Shown one piece after another: positions 63,102 through 64,000 of a stretch of 64,000 nt of DNA. Source of the DNA: Brevibacterium sediminis (lineage in GTDB: Bacteria; Actinomycetota; Actinomycetes; Actinomycetales; Brevibacteriaceae). The stretch's first letter is position 1; each line of letters begins with the position of its first letter. The notes under the pieces are model-generated. The model searched no databases, had not been told where the DNA came from, and saw only the letters and a list, made by a program, of their open reading frames with translations. Made by a program: the position numbers and the translations under genes. The stretch is from positions 43,394 through 107,393 of the forward strand of contig NZ_JABKDD010000012.1 of the NCBI RefSeq assembly GCF_013623905.1, in the 5' to 3' direction.

Positions 63102-63757
63102 TGGTCAAAGTTCTCGTGCTCGATGACGATTTCTTCGTCGGGCAGATCCATGCCCGGTACGTCGACGAGGTGCCCGGCTTCACGGCGCTCGAACCAGTCC
63201 GCGACCTGACGACGGCCCGCGAGGTCATCGCCGAGAACGAGGTCGACCTGCTTCTCGTCGACTATGTGCTGCCCGAGGGCACCGGAGTCGAACTCATCCG
63301 TGAGACCGACATCGATGCGATAGTGCTCTCGGCGGTCACTGATCCGCAGGTGGTCCGTTCGTCGCTGCGTGCTGGGGCGATGACGTACATCGTCAAGCCC
63401 TTCGCCGCCGAGGTGCTGCAGAACTTCCTGCGCCGCTATGCGCGGTTCCTCCGCTATTGGGAGCGGGAGAAGGTCGGGCAGACCGACCTCGAGCGGCAGC
63501 TGCGCAACCTCCACGATGCCGCGGCCGTCGGCGGGACCGGAGCGAGCCCGGCGGGATCGTCGACGACGACCCGGATTCTCGCCGCACTCGAGGAGGCGAG
63601 CGGTCCGATGACGGCTCTCGAGGTCGCCGAGGCGGTTGGTGCCTCCCGTGCGACCGCGCAGCGGCATCTGGCGAAACTTGCCGAAGCCCGCACGATCACG
63701 GTGTCCCTGCAGTACGGCAACACTGGTCGGCCCGAACACCTCTACGCCACCCGCTGA
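63098..63757 (+). CDS. CitB/DcuR-type response regulator
   Basis: 219 residues. Receiver domain: VKVLVLDDDFFVGQIHARYV with the acidic pocket, phospho-Asp in DLLLVDYVLPEGTG, and the Lys in MTYIVKPFAAEVLQNFLRRY. The C-terminal HTH is SGPMTALEVAEAVGASRATA followed by QRHLAKLAEARTITVSLQYG, as in CitB/DcuR/MalR regulators. It overlaps the kinase stop by four bases (ATGA), so kinase and regulator are co-translated. The likely target is the divergent CitMHS-usp operon. Confidence 0.94.
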   Translation: MMVKVLVLDDDFFVGQIHARYVDEVPGFTALEPVRDLTTAREVIAENEVDLLLVDYVLPEGTGVELIRETDIDAIVLSAVTDPQVVRSSLRAGAMTYIVKPFAAEVLQNFLRRYARFLRYWEREKVGQTDLERQLRNLHDAAAVGGTGASPAGSSTTTRILAALEEASGPMTALEVAEAVGASRATAQRHLAKLAEARTITVSLQYGNTGRPEHLYATR

Positions 63758-63901
63758 GGTGTTTCGGGCTCGTCTCGGTCCCTCTCGAACTCTTTCGATC
63801 GACGACTTCGCCGCTGCCTGGCCGCACTGAGTCCGCCGCCAACGGCAAGTTAAGTGTGCGCAGATTGCCAAATAGGCGAGGCGGTTTCTAGGTTCTAGTG
63901 C

Positions 63902-63938
63902 AACACCCGGTCTGACCAGCACTATCAGACCGGGTGTT
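63902..63938 (+). promoter_or_regulatory. Perfect 14-bp inverted repeat before the last gene
   Basis: AACACCCGGTCTGA (63902-63915) is perfectly complementary to 63925-63938, with a 9-base spacer. It lies between a promoter-like TAGGTTCTAG stretch (63890-63899) and the GAAGGAA ribosome binding site at about 63949. It could be a leader hairpin, an operator or a terminator of the preceding operon. Confidence 0.6.
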
Positions 63939-63962
63939 TCCACTGAACGAAGGAACACCCCC

Positions 63963-64000
63963 ATGACCACGCACTACAGACGTCCACGGCTGCCCTTCCA
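63963..64000 (+). CDS. Start of an unidentified gene (3' partial)
   Basis: An ATG preceded by GAAGGAACACCCCC opens a frame reading MTTHYRRPRLPF up to the window end. Only 12 residues are visible, too few to identify. The good ribosome binding site and the hairpin just upstream argue it is a real gene. Confidence 0.6.
   Translation, partial: MTTHYRRPRLPF

Overview
This window reads as chromosomal DNA of a high-GC actinobacterium. The most likely group is Brevibacterium or a close relative in the Micrococcales. That call is inferred from the GC-rich, GCC/CTC/GTC-heavy codon use, the gene order frr-cdsA-rlmN / dxr-rip-ispG-GNAT / proS / rimP-nusA-ylxR-infB-rbfA / truB-ribF-rpsO-pnp / dapB / dapA-rnj (which parallels the Mycobacterium Rv2838c-Rv2883c region), and the dairy- and skin-type carbon metabolism. 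No rRNA, tRNA, CRISPR array, prophage or insertion sequence was recognised. Coding density is high and nearly all genes look intact.

Region 1 (1-17.7 kb) is mostly core: ribosome recycling, CDP-diacylglycerol synthesis, RlmN, a DivIVA-like protein, a TIGR03089-like protein overlapping a diverged HemK-type methyltransferase, glutaryl-CoA dehydrogenase, MEP-pathway dxr and ispG around an intramembrane protease, a serine hydrolase, a DUF4081-type GNAT, an S4 protein coupled to a NUDIX-like regulator with a broken Nudix box, proS and a TauE/SafE permease. Region 2 (17.7-34 kb) is the transcription/translation block: rimP, nusA, ylxR, infB, rbfA, truB, ribF, rpsO, pnp and an M16 peptidase. It is interrupted by a cell-wall peptidase-like protein and a SatD-like/membrane pair.

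Region 3 (34-46 kb) is accessory. It holds a TetR regulator, an SDR, and a four-gene catabolic operon (amino-acid dehydrogenase, ADP-forming acyl-CoA synthetase, ThDP 2-oxoacid decarboxylase-like enzyme, acyl-CoA dehydrogenase) behind a 24-bp operator-like palindrome. sodA, a GNAT, dapB and a membrane acyltransferase-like protein follow. Region 4 (46-54 kb) has an FMN/FAD/Fe-S oxidoreductase with its TetR, a GNAT-AAA+ fusion protein, and dapA-rnj.

Region 5 (54-64 kb) handles organic acids. An LctP-type lactate/glycolate permease is divergent from malate synthase, and a GlcE-like FAD oxidoreductase follows; together they suggest glycolate to glyoxylate to malate. A CitMHS transporter with a universal stress protein lies divergent from a CitA/DcuS-type two-component system.

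Three features run across the window. Several genes have a -10-like hexamer exactly 6 nt before the start codon and no Shine-Dalgarno, which suggests leaderless mRNAs. A long near-perfect palindrome occurs three times downstream of unrelated genes. The 11-mer CGCCGAGGCGG (or its complement) and close variants recur dozens of times in several reading frames, as if selected at the DNA level.
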